In this document: piece by piece, positions 7,605 through 14,214 of the stretch
Layout of the letters: every line of letters starts with the position of its first letter
Position numbering within the stretch: the first letter of the stretch is position 1
NCBI GenBank assembly: GCA_002722385.1
Contig: PBLR01000029.1
Location: 1-20,962 of the forward strand
DNA from: SAR116 cluster bacterium
GTDB taxonomy: Bacteria > Pseudomonadota > Alphaproteobacteria > Puniceispirillales > Puniceispirillaceae
Direction of reading: 5' to 3'
Length of the DNA: 20,962 bases
Notes under the pieces: generated by a model
Told to the model about the DNA's origin: nothing
Seen by the model: only the letters and a program-made list of their open reading frames with translations
Database searches by the model: none
Made by a program: the position numbers and the translations under genes

Positions 7605-9611
7605 ATGACACAATTTGACGCCGCGCATCCGCTTCTGGCAGACGCGCTGGAGAAGCGCGGATTTACCGCCATGACCGATGTTCAGTCGGCTGTTCTGGCT
7701 GAAGGCTGTGCGGGTCGTGATCTGTTGGTTTCTGCGCAGACCGGCTCTGGCAAGACAGTTGCTTTCGGGTTGAGCGTGGCTGATCAGCTGCTGGATGAGG
7801 ATGCCGATTCTGACCTGCCGTCCCGACCAGCGGCGCTGGTAATCACCCCGACACGCGAACTCGCCCTTCAGGTCAAGGCCGAACTTGACTGGCTGTATGC
7901 GGAAACAGGGCTGGTGCTGGCGTCTGCTGTTGGGGGTATGGATATCCGCACAGAACGGCGCGTGCTGTCTGGCCGTGTTGATCTTTTGATTGGCACACCA
8001 GGCCGTCTTGTTGATCATCTGAACCGGAACAGCTTTTATCCTGATCATCTGCGTGCTGTCATTCTTGATGAAGCAGATGAAATGCTGGATATGGGCTTTC
8101 GTGAGGATCTGGAAACCTTGCTGAAAGCCGCACCGGAACAACGCCGCACATTAATGTTTTCAGCGACTGTACCGCGCACGATAGCTGCCCTTGCCCGCCG
8201 TTATCAGACAGAGGCCGTGCGGGTAGAGACCATTTCTGCTGAAGAACAGCATAAAGATATCACCTATCAGGCCTGTTCTGTGCGCCCGTCTGACCGCCAG
8301 AACGCCATTATCAATCTGCTGCGGTATCATGATGACACAAAGGCAGTGATTTTCTGTGCGACACGGGCGTCTGTGTCTTATCTGTCAACCCGGCTGGCGA
8401 ACCGCGGCCTGTCTGTTGTGGCGCTGTCTGGTGACCTTAATCAGGCTGCCCGCAATCAGGCGATACAGGCGATGCGGGACGGGCGCGCCCGGGTCTGTGT
8501 GGCCACTGACGTTGCCGCCAGAGGGATTGATCTGCCGCATCTTGATCTGGTTATTCATGCTGACCTGCCACGCACCGCAGATGTGTTGCTGCACCGGTCT
8601 GGCCGTACCGGCCGGGCCGGGCGTAAAGGGACTGCGATCATTGTTGTGCCGGATAACAGCTACCGCAAAACTCAGAAATTGCTGCAAATGGCAGGCATTA
8701 CCGCTGAATGGGGCAACGCGCCAGATGCAGATGCCATCAGGGCCCGTGATGATGAACGGATTCTGACCAACCCTGATCTGATAGAACAGGCAGATGAGGC
8801 AGAAGCCAGCCTGCAGGCCCAGCTGGCAGACAGCTTTACCGCGCATCAGCTGGCTCTGGCTCTGATCCGCCAGCATCGCCGTGATATGGCCGCTCCTGAA
8901 GAGCTGGGCGAGGCAGCAGAACCAAATATGGCCTATGCTGCCAAGACCTATCGCTGGTTCAGCCTGTCTGCGGGCAAAGGACAGGATATGCATGTGCGCG
9001 GGCTGTTGTCTTTATTGACCGGACGCGGCGGTATGAAGCGATCTGATGTGGGCGATATTCACCTGCATCATGCAGAAAGCCATGTGGGCATTGCTGATAC
9101 GGCTGTGGACGGGTTTCTGGCCCGCTTAAAAGGTGATGGCAGGTTAAGTGACGATATCACCGTTCAGGAAATCGACAGCCCGGTGGTCCCGGAAGGTCGT
9201 GATAAGAAAAAGCATGATCGCAAGAAATCGTTTCAGCCAGGCCGCAAGCCGCGTGGCGCAGGTAAATGGCACCCTGATGATAAAGCGGATCGGCCAAAAC
9301 GCTCTGGTCCGAAAAAGGAAAGGTCGTGGCAGGACGACTCCCGCCCATCCGGTCCAAAAAAATCTGGCCCCAGACATGCAGACAAAACAGGTTCAGGCCC
9401 AAAAACCTCTGGTCTGAAAAGACCCGGCCCGAAATCATCAGGCCCAAAACCGTCTGGGCCAAAAAAATCCAGCCCGAAACAGCAAGAGGCAAACCGTTCT
9501 GATCAGACCTTGTCTATTCGCAAAAAACCGGGCAAGTCTGGGCGGCCACAACGGCCAGGCAAACCAAAACAGGGCGGGTTTAAGCCGGTCAGGCGCAAAT
9601 CCTCTCGCTGA
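7605..9611 (+). CDS. DEAD-box RNA helicase with DbpA-type RNA-binding domain
   Basis: A 668-residue ATP-dependent RNA helicase, probably acting in ribosome assembly or mRNA turnover. Motifs in order: Q motif with Phe20 and Gln27, Walker A AQTGSGKT (44-51), TPTRELA (81-87), TPGR (131-134), DEAD (155-158), SAT (186-188), ATDVAARGIDL (300-310) and HRSGRTGRAG (330-339); all catalytic residues are intact. Residues about 447-525 (YRWFSL, VRGLLSLLTGRGGMKRSDVGDI) resemble the DbpA RNA-binding domain found at the end of DeaD/CsdA and DbpA. From about 530 on the protein is a very basic low-complexity tail with SGPK-type repeats. AAAGG at 7591-7595 is about 9 nt before the ATG. Within the family it is closer to DeaD/CsdA than to RhlE by domain order; a specific symbol is not justified. 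Confidence 0.9.
   Translation: MTQFDAAHPLLADALEKRGFTAMTDVQSAVLAEGCAGRDLLVSAQTGSGKTVAFGLSVADQLLDEDADSDLPSRPAALVITPTRELALQVKAELDWLYAETGLVLASAVGGMDIRTERRVLSGRVDLLIGTPGRLVDHLNRNSFYPDHLRAVILDEADEMLDMGFREDLETLLKAAPEQRRTLMFSATVPRTIAALARRYQTEAVRVETISAEEQHKDITYQACSVRPSDRQNAIINLLRYHDDTKAVIFCATRASVSYLSTRLANRGLSVVALSGDLNQAARNQAIQAMRDGRARVCVATDVAARGIDLPHLDLVIHADLPRTADVLLHRSGRTGRAGRKGTAIIVVPDNSYRKTQKLLQMAGITAEWGNAPDADAIRARDDERILTNPDLIEQADEAEASLQAQLADSFTAHQLALALIRQHRRDMAAPEELGEAAEPNMAYAAKTYRWFSLSAGKGQDMHVRGLLSLLTGRGGMKRSDVGDIHLHHAESHVGIADTAVDGFLARLKGDGRLSDDITVQEIDSPVVPEGRDKKKHDRKKSFQPGRKPRGAGKWHPDDKADRPKRSGPKKERSWQDDSRPSGPKKSGPRHADKTGSGPKTSGLKRPGPKSSGPKPSGPKKSSPKQQEANRSDQTLSIRKKPGKSGRPQRPGKPKQGGFKPVRRKSSR
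9300..9482 (+). repeat. SGPK short tandem-like repeat in helicase tail
   Basis: Residues 566-626 of the helicase contain repeated copies of a four- to five-residue unit SGPK(K/x): at 567, 582, 587, 597, then the variants TSGLK and RPGPK, then SSGPK, PSGPK and SSPK up to about 625. At DNA level the unit is roughly TCTGGCCCGAAA with drift, so the array is degenerate rather than a recent expansion. Such Ser/Gly/Pro/Lys tails in DEAD-box helicases are disordered and bind RNA non-specifically. Confidence 0.75.
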
Positions 9612-9750
9612 CGCTCTGCTGGGCTGTTTCCCGCAGCTTTTCTGCAGGGTGGCACGCCGCTCTTCTCAAGGATTGACAAATCCCAATCTCCCGCGCAACG
9701 CTGTGGCTGTGCAGCCTGTCTGCAGAAACAGTTTATGTGTCAACAACAGC

Positions 9751-9763
9751 AAAGGAGGTGATC
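9751..9763 (+). promoter_or_regulatory. Extended Shine-Dalgarno, complementary to 16S 3' end
   Basis: AAAGGAGGTGATC is the exact complement of the 13 nt GATCACCTCCTTT at the 3' end of bacterial 16S rRNA. AGGAGG (9753-9758) is 7 nt before the ATG at 9766, the optimal spacing. No other gene in this window has more than about 6-7 matching nt. This argues that the short ORF is translated, or that the element pairs with the ribosome for another purpose. Confidence 0.75.
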
Positions 9764-9765
9764 AA

Positions 9766-9837
9766 ATGTCGAGTGTGACTTCAAGCCGGACAGATCAGAA
9801 AAACAGGTTCAGGAACAGCTTGGGGCAGCCCCTATAG
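9766..9837 (+). CDS. Putative 23-residue small protein of unknown function
   Basis: The ORF encodes MSSVTSSRTDQKNRFRNSLGQPL, a polar, basic peptide without a membrane segment or signal. I do not recognise it. The case for a gene is the perfect extended ribosome binding site 7 nt upstream, and a rho-independent terminator about 90 nt after the stop with no gene between, so it would sit on its own short transcript. A longer in-frame ORF from 9649 has no ribosome binding site and is less likely. The stop codon lies inside a hairpin (9816-9840). It is not an attenuator for a downstream gene, because the next gene is on the opposite strand. It could be a real small protein, or a translated mark on a dual-function RNA. 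Codon-level conservation would be needed to decide. Confidence 0.45.
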   Translation: MSSVTSSRTDQKNRFRNSLGQPL

Positions 9838-9923
9838 CTGAACCCGCCTGTTTGTGGCCAGCCTTGATGCTGTAAAGGCGTGATCAACGCCTGCCTCTGG
9901 ATGGCCCGGCGACATGAAACACG

Positions 9924-9956
9924 AAAAAGAGATGTGTTCGCGCATCTCTTTTTTTT
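9924..9956. terminator. Rho-independent terminator, probably bidirectional
   Basis: AGAGATGTG (9928-9936) pairs with CGCATCTCT (9941-9949) around a TTCG tetraloop, followed by eight T. On the plus strand it ends the short transcript after 9766-9837. On the minus strand the same stem is followed by five T and lies 12 nt after the lysR stop, so it can serve that gene as well. Confidence 0.85.
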
Positions 9957-9968
9957 GTTAATTTCGGA

Positions 9969-10886
9969 CTAACGGGTTGTGTCCGGAAAACGCTGGTTCA
10001 GCGTCTGGACCATCTGGTCCATGAATTTTGCAGCCGCCACGGACAAGACCCGCCCTTTGCGTTGCACCAGATGCACAATTCCCGGCGGCACATCACGTTC
10101 ATCTATCGCAATGGCTTTCAATCCGGACAGGCTTTGCGTGCTGCCCTCAAAGCTTAAGGGTATGGCAAAGCCAACAGCCTGTTCCCGGCGCACATAATCC
10201 AGCACAAACTCTGTCTCATCTGTATGAATGACGGTCTGCAGGTTGGCAGCAGTCCGCAGCCGGCCCACCTCCAGCATGGTCTTCAGCCCGCTATCTGTCT
10301 GCGGCGAGACCACCGGCCAGGCCAGGCAATCCTGCAGTTTGAGCATGCTGTTTGCGGCCAGCGGGTGGCTGTCTTGCACAAGCGCGTAGAGCGGCTGTGA
10401 AACTGACGCCACAATATGCACGTCAGACGGCAGCACAGAATCAAACACAAACGCCATATCTGATTCAAAATTGATCAGCGCGGCCAGGCTTTCAGCTGGT
10501 GTATGACGAACAACATCAAACTGCACCGCTTCAAATTCCTGCCGGTATTGTGCAATTTGTTTCGGCAGGAATGAGGCCAGAAGTTCAGGCCCGCCACTTA
10601 TCGTGACATGACCGCGCCGCACCCCGGACAGATCAGATATCTGCGAGAGCACACGTGATAAATCTGTCATCTGGCTGCGGATATGCTGAATAAACAGCTC
10701 GCCAGCTGTATTCAGCCTGACCCCTGACGGCAGACGTTCAAACAAGGGCGTGCCGACTTCATCTTCCAGCGCCAGAATGCGCCTGTTCAGGGCGGTAGAG
10801 GTGATGTTCAGCTTTTCAGATGCCTTGCGGATGGATCTCTCTCTGGCCACCACATCAATATAGCGTAAATGGGTTAAATGGCGCAT
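9969..10886 (-). CDS. LysR-family transcriptional regulator
   Basis: A 305-residue LysR-type regulator. Residues 1-60 form the winged helix-turn-helix (FVVARERSIRKASEKLNITSTALNRRI-like pattern at about 9-37, then LEDEVGTPLFER at 40-51), and 88-300 form the periplasmic-binding-like effector domain. These proteins bind DNA as tetramers and usually control a divergent gene and themselves. CAGGAG lies 8 nt before the ATG at 10886, which supports the start. The divergent neighbour is glnK-amtB with a 235-nt spacer that contains a perfect dyad fitting the T-N11-A LysR box. A role in nitrogen or ammonium control is therefore an inference from position; sequence alone does not name the effector. The terminator at 9924-9956 lies just after its stop. 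Confidence 0.88.
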   Translation of the reverse strand: MRHLTHLRYIDVVARERSIRKASEKLNITSTALNRRILALEDEVGTPLFERLPSGVRLNTAGELFIQHIRSQMTDLSRVLSQISDLSGVRRGHVTISGGPELLASFLPKQIAQYRQEFEAVQFDVVRHTPAESLAALINFESDMAFVFDSVLPSDVHIVASVSQPLYALVQDSHPLAANSMLKLQDCLAWPVVSPQTDSGLKTMLEVGRLRTAANLQTVIHTDETEFVLDYVRREQAVGFAIPLSFEGSTQSLSGLKAIAIDERDVPPGIVHLVQRKGRVLSVAAAKFMDQMVQTLNQRFPDTTR

Positions 10887-10922
10887 GACGTTTGCTCCTG
10901 AAAGGGTTGCCTGACCTTCATC

Positions 10923-10950
10923 TACATAATCCTCAGCCGGGGCCGGTCAA
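10923..10950 (-). promoter_or_regulatory. Candidate promoter of the LysR gene
   Basis: On the minus strand TTGACC (10945-10950) is separated by 16 nt from TATGTA (10923-10928). The -35 matches 5 of 6 consensus bases; the -10 is weak. A start near 10916 would give a leader of about 30 nt with the CAGGAG ribosome binding site. Confidence 0.35.
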
Positions 10951-10955
10951 GGCAG

Positions 10956-10976
10956 GCGATGCAAAAAACGCATCGC
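10956..10976. promoter_or_regulatory. Perfect dyad, candidate LysR operator
   Basis: GCGATGC (10956-10962) and GCATCGC (10970-10976) are exact inverted repeats around a 7-nt spacer AAAAAAC. T10960 and A10972 are separated by 11 nt, the classic T-N11-A pattern of LysR binding sites. The dyad lies 5 nt upstream of the candidate lysR -35 and about 145 nt before the glnK start, as expected for a site that serves both directions. An NtrC site is less likely because the arms do not match GCAC-N-GTGC. Confidence 0.5.
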
Positions 10977-11121
10977 ATTGAACAAAAACCAGCACAATAT
11001 TTTTTCACATCACTTTGGTATCTCTGAAGCCGTCAGGTTCTCACCACTTGGCTGTGAACTGCTTCCCGCATTCATAACGCTGATGAGGAGAGCCCCTTAA
11101 CAACAAAGAAATGAGGGCACT

Positions 11122-11460
11122 ATGAAATATATCATTGCAATCATCCAGCCAGGAAAGCTCGATGCCGTCCATGAAGCGTTAGGCATTCTGGGCATTTCTG
11201 GCATGACCGTGAGCGAGGTTCAGGGCTATGGCCGCCAGAAAGGTAAAAGCGAAATTTACCGTGGGGCCGAATATGTCGTGAATTTTATTCCTAAGGTCAA
11301 AATTGAAGTGGCTGTTGAAAAAAAGATGGCTGATGACGTGGTCTCAGCCCTTAAGACAGCAGCGGGAACAGGCAAGATTGGTGATGGCAAAATTTTTGTC
11401 CTGTCTCTTGAAGATGCGATGCGGATCAGAACCGCTGAAACCGGCGCAGACGCGCTCTGA
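11122..11460 (+). CDS. glnK: PII signal protein GlnK
   Basis: A 112-residue PII protein, full length for the family. Tyr51 in YRGAEY is the uridylylation site of the T-loop, and TGKIGDGKIFV at 83-93 is the B-loop that binds ATP. GYGRQKG at 35-41 begins the T-loop with the conserved Gln39. GlnK senses 2-oxoglutarate and ATP/ADP, is modified by GlnD, and in the unmodified form binds AmtB to close the channel; PII proteins also steer GlnE and NtrB. It starts at 11122 with GAGGG 5 nt upstream and is followed 32 nt later by amtB, the usual operon order. No convincing sigma-54 site was found; the best GG-N10-GC match (11017-11030) is poor. Confidence 0.92.
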   Translation: MKYIIAIIQPGKLDAVHEALGILGISGMTVSEVQGYGRQKGKSEIYRGAEYVVNFIPKVKIEVAVEKKMADDVVSALKTAAGTGKIGDGKIFVLSLEDAMRIRTAETGADAL

Positions 11461-11492
11461 TCACTCTTGAATATTCGTAAAGGAGCGTTATC

Positions 11493-12812
11493 ATGCGTTT
11501 AAGTAAATCTCTCATACCCCTGGTGGCAGGACTGTCTGTGCTCAGCGCACCTGCATTAGCCCAGACCGTGCCAGAACATGGGGTGTTCATTCTCAATTCA
11601 CTTTTATTTTTGGTTGGCGGGTTTTTGGTCATGTTCATGGCCTGCGGCTTTTGTATGCTTGAAGCAGGGCTGGTCAGGGCCAAGAACACCACAACACAAT
11701 TGACCAAGAATATCGCGCTGTTTTCAATTGCGGCTGTCGGTTATTATCTTGTTGGCTATAATCTGATGTATCCGCTGGGCGACTGGGCGGTTGACGGCGT
11801 GTTGTCAAACCTGTTTCCGGCAATCGCGGTGATGGAAGCTGTTGGTGTGTCAGCTGAAACAGCTGATGATATCGGTTATGCCTCTACCGCTTCTGATTAT
11901 TTCTTCCAGCTGATGTTCTGTGCGGCGACGGCGTCGATCGTATCCGGTACGCTGGCTGAACGGATCAAGCTGTGGCCGTTTCTGGTCTTCACCTTTGCGC
12001 TGACTGCTCTTATTTACCCATTCCAGGCCAGCTGGAAATGGGGCGGCGGCTTCCTTGATGCGCTGGGCTTCCTTGATTTTGCGGGCTCAACTGTGGTGCA
12101 TTCTGTCGGCGGCTGGGCGGCTCTGGCCGGAGCGTTAATCCTGGGTGCCAGACGTGGCAAATATGGCCCGGACGGCCGGGTTGTGCCGATGCCTGGTGCA
12201 GATCTGCCGCTGGCAACCTTGGGCACATTCATCTTGTGGTTGGGCTGGTTCGGGTTTAATGGCGGATCGCAACTGGCTATGGGCACTGTCGGTGATGTTG
12301 CTGATGTCTCGCGCATCTTTGCCAACACCAACGCGGCGGCGGCTGGCGGGTCAATTGCGGCTCTGATCTTAACACAAATTCTGTATAAGAAAGTGGATCT
12401 GACCATGGTACTGAACGGGGCGCTGGCCGGTTTGGTGTCAATTACGGCTGAACCGCTGACCCCTGGCCTGGGAACAGCGACCCTTATCGGGGCTGTGGGC
12501 GGTGTGATTGTGGTCTTTGCTGTTCCGCTGCTGGACAAGCTGAAGATTGATGATGTTGTCGGGGCAATTCCGGTTCACCTGATTGCCGGTATCTGGGGCA
12601 CGCTGGCTGTGGTCATCACAAACCCTGATGCCACATTGATGGCCCAGCTGACCGGCATCGTTGTTGTTGGTCTGTTTACCTTCATTGTCTCTCTGGTGGC
12701 TTGGGTCATTCTGGATAAGACGATGGGAATCCGGGTCTCTGAAGACGCTGAAATGGCGGGTTTGGATAACTCAGAACTGGGTATGGAGTCCTATCCTGAA
12801 TTCTCCCGCTAA
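11493..12812 (+). CDS. amtB: Ammonium transporter AmtB
   Basis: A 439-residue Amt/Rh channel in the inner membrane that admits ammonium. Residues 1-24 (ending APALAQ) are a cleaved signal peptide, usual for Amt proteins. The pore pair is His203 (GSTVVHSVGG) and His362 (GAIPVHLIAGIWGTL); Asp195 in DFAGST is the structural aspartate. GFCMLEAGLVRAKNT at 52-66 is the first conserved loop. The C-terminal tail RVSEDAEMAGLDNSELGMESYP is the cytoplasmic segment that communicates with GlnK. AAAGGAG lies 7 nt before the ATG. The gene is the second of a glnK-amtB operon and is closed by two hairpin terminators in tandem. All expected features are present. Confidence 0.95.
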   Translation: MRLSKSLIPLVAGLSVLSAPALAQTVPEHGVFILNSLLFLVGGFLVMFMACGFCMLEAGLVRAKNTTTQLTKNIALFSIAAVGYYLVGYNLMYPLGDWAVDGVLSNLFPAIAVMEAVGVSAETADDIGYASTASDYFFQLMFCAATASIVSGTLAERIKLWPFLVFTFALTALIYPFQASWKWGGGFLDALGFLDFAGSTVVHSVGGWAALAGALILGARRGKYGPDGRVVPMPGADLPLATLGTFILWLGWFGFNGGSQLAMGTVGDVADVSRIFANTNAAAAGGSIAALILTQILYKKVDLTMVLNGALAGLVSITAEPLTPGLGTATLIGAVGGVIVVFAVPLLDKLKIDDVVGAIPVHLIAGIWGTLAVVITNPDATLMAQLTGIVVVGLFTFIVSLVAWVILDKTMGIRVSEDAEMAGLDNSELGMESYPEFSR

Positions 12813-12826
12813 GATCACATTTTGAA

Positions 12827-12873
12827 AAAAGACCGGGAGGTTGTCCCCCCTAAACACGTCCTCCCGGTCTTTT
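12827..12873 (+). terminator. First terminator after amtB
   Basis: AAAAGACCGGGAGG (12827-12840) pairs perfectly over 14 bp with CCTCCCGGTCTTTT (12860-12873), with a 19-nt loop. The T-run is only four bases and the stem has A-runs on the left, so it could also act on the minus strand. Confidence 0.8.
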
Positions 12874-12878
12874 CATGT

Positions 12879-12916
12879 GGCCTGTCTCTGACCATCAGGG
12901 GCAGGCCCTTTTTTTT
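12879..12916 (+). terminator. Second terminator after amtB
   Basis: GGCCTGTCTCTG (12879-12890) pairs over 12 bp, with two G-U pairs, with CAGGGGCAGGCC (12896-12907) around the loop ACCAT, and is followed by eight T at 12909-12916. It begins 5 nt after the first terminator. Confidence 0.85.
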
Positions 12917-13035
12917 CATCAGCCGTTGAGTTGTGTTTCCGCTGTTTTCTGAGATATGGTTTTGAGGTGTGCCCTGCCAGATGGGGCGCCCCCTTAAAGA
13001 TGGCTTTGGCCATGACCGCAACTACAGGATGTCTT

Positions 13036-14067
13036 ATGTCTGCTCATAATTTGTTTGATTTCCGAAGTGATACCGTAACCCAGCCTGATGAGGCGATGCG
13101 CGCAGCGATGGCGACAGCGGCGGTCGGGGATGATGTATATGGGGATGATGAAACCGCCGCCAGCCTGGAAGAGCGCGTTGCCGACATGCTGGGCAAACAG
13201 GCCGGCCTGTTTGTCTCTTCAGGCACACAGTCAAATCTGATTGCGATTTTGTCTCATGCTGCCCGCGGTGAAGAATTCCTGTCTGGTCAGACTTATCATT
13301 CTGTTTTTTATGAGGCTGGTGGTGCGGCGGTACTGGGCGGGGTGGTGCCTTGTCCGTTGCCGGTTGACGCGGCCGGGCGTCTGACCGCTGCAGATATTGA
13401 AGCAGCGATAAAACCTGATGATTCTCATTTTCCGGTCACCCGGCTGCTGTGCCTTGAAAACACCGTGAATGGGCGGGTCCAGACCGCCGCGCATCTGGCT
13501 GATTTATGTGCGGTTGCCAGCCATCATCATCTGCGCTGCCATCTGGACGGGGCCCGTCTGATGAATGCGGTGGTCGCCTCAAATGCGCCTCTGCACAGCT
13601 TCACCTCCGGCTTTGACAGCATCTCTTTATGTTTGTCAAAAGGATTGGGCGCGCCGGTTGGCTCTGTTCTGGTCGGGGAAAAAACCTTTATTGCCAAAGC
13701 CAGGCGGCTGCGCAAAATGTTGGGCGGCGGTATGCGCCAGGTGGGTATTCTGGCCGCGGCAGGTCATCATGCTCTTGATCATAATATTAACCGGTTGGCA
13801 GATGATCATGCACGGGCACGAAAACTCGCCAGCGCGCTGTCTGCGATAGAAGGCGTGTCTGTCGATGAAGATACGGTCGATACCAATATGGTCTATATGC
13901 ATCTGCCGGACCATAAGCGGGACGGGCTGAAACCCTATCTGGCAGAACAGGGAATCGTAATCAGCCCGGCCAAACAGGCGTTCCGTCTGGTGCTTCATAA
14001 AGACATTCCGGATCAGGCCACAGATCAGCTGGCTGACGCTGTGGCCAGCTATCTTAAGAAGGCTTGA
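13036..14067 (+). CDS. ltaE: Low-specificity L-threonine aldolase
   Basis: A 343-residue PLP enzyme that splits L-threonine or allo-threonine into glycine and acetaldehyde. The N-terminal FDFRSDTVTQP and the following GDDVYGDDETAASLEE are signature elements of the family; SSGTQSNL at 61-68 binds the cofactor phosphate, LDGARLMNA at 170-178 holds the Asp that contacts the PLP nitrogen, and Lys202 in CLSKGLGAP forms the Schiff base. The frame stays open upstream to 12931, but the ATG at 13036 is preferred because AGGA lies 6 nt upstream and the protein then starts at the usual place. It is preceded by the amtB terminators, so it forms its own unit; its promoter was not identified with confidence. 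An inverted repeat (14072-14098) lies just after the stop. Confidence 0.92.
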   Translation: MSAHNLFDFRSDTVTQPDEAMRAAMATAAVGDDVYGDDETAASLEERVADMLGKQAGLFVSSGTQSNLIAILSHAARGEEFLSGQTYHSVFYEAGGAAVLGGVVPCPLPVDAAGRLTAADIEAAIKPDDSHFPVTRLLCLENTVNGRVQTAAHLADLCAVASHHHLRCHLDGARLMNAVVASNAPLHSFTSGFDSISLCLSKGLGAPVGSVLVGEKTFIAKARRLRKMLGGGMRQVGILAAAGHHALDHNINRLADDHARARKLASALSAIEGVSVDEDTVDTNMVYMHLPDHKRDGLKPYLAEQGIVISPAKQAFRLVLHKDIPDQATDQLADAVASYLKKA

Positions 14068-14071
14068 AATA

Positions 14072-14098
14072 TTCTTTCAATGCCAGAATTTGAAAGAA
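14072..14098. repeat. AT-rich inverted repeat after ltaE
   Basis: TTCTTTCAA (14072-14080) and TTGAAAGAA (14090-14098) are exact 9-bp arms around a 9-nt spacer. It begins 4 nt after the ltaE stop. No T-run follows on the plus strand, so it is a poor terminator; it could protect the mRNA 3' end or bind a protein. Confidence 0.6.
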
Positions 14099-14128
14099 AA
14101 TGATCAAAAGCGACTGATACCCCCTGAT

Positions 14129-14157
14129 TTGTTTTCAGCCCTGTTCTGTGCTAGGCT
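14129..14157 (+). promoter_or_regulatory. Weak candidate promoter of mgtE
   Basis: TTGTTT (14129-14134), a 17-nt spacer and TAGGCT (14152-14157) fit the loose alphaproteobacterial pattern. Each box matches only three consensus bases. A short stem AGCCA/TGGCT with six T (14164-14184) follows, which may instead be a weak terminator for ltaE. Confidence 0.25.
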
Positions 14158-14214
14158 GGGATGAGCCACTAAAATGGCTTTTTTCCTGATGCGCATGGAT
14201 ATGGAGGCCGTGAG

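Larger units (their letters stand above)
9751..9956 (+). ncRNA. Possible structured short transcript
   Basis: The 357 bases between the helicase and lysR hold no ordinary gene but several inverted repeats. AAACAGG (9801-9807) pairs with CCTGTTT (9847-9853); inside it CAGCT (9816-9820) pairs with AGCTG (9836-9840) and GGGG (9822-9825) with CCCC (9829-9832). Next, AGGCGT (9876-9881) pairs with ACGCCT (9887-9892) around the loop GATCA, flanked by GGCCA (9856-9860) and TGGCC (9902-9906). A terminator hairpin closes the region. This is inference from pairing alone; the 5' end is unknown (a TTGACA at 9673-9678 lacks a good -10 partner). No known RNA family was recognised. Confidence 0.35.

Noticed and set aside
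9649..9837. Longer 62-codon version of the small ORF
   Set aside because: The upstream start has no ribosome binding site, while the internal ATG at 9766 has a perfect one.
11017..11030. Possible sigma-54 promoter of glnK (GG-N10-GC)
   Set aside because: Only the GG and GC dinucleotides and one or two other bases match. A second candidate (TTGGCTGTGAACTGC at 11049-11063) has a spacing one base too short.
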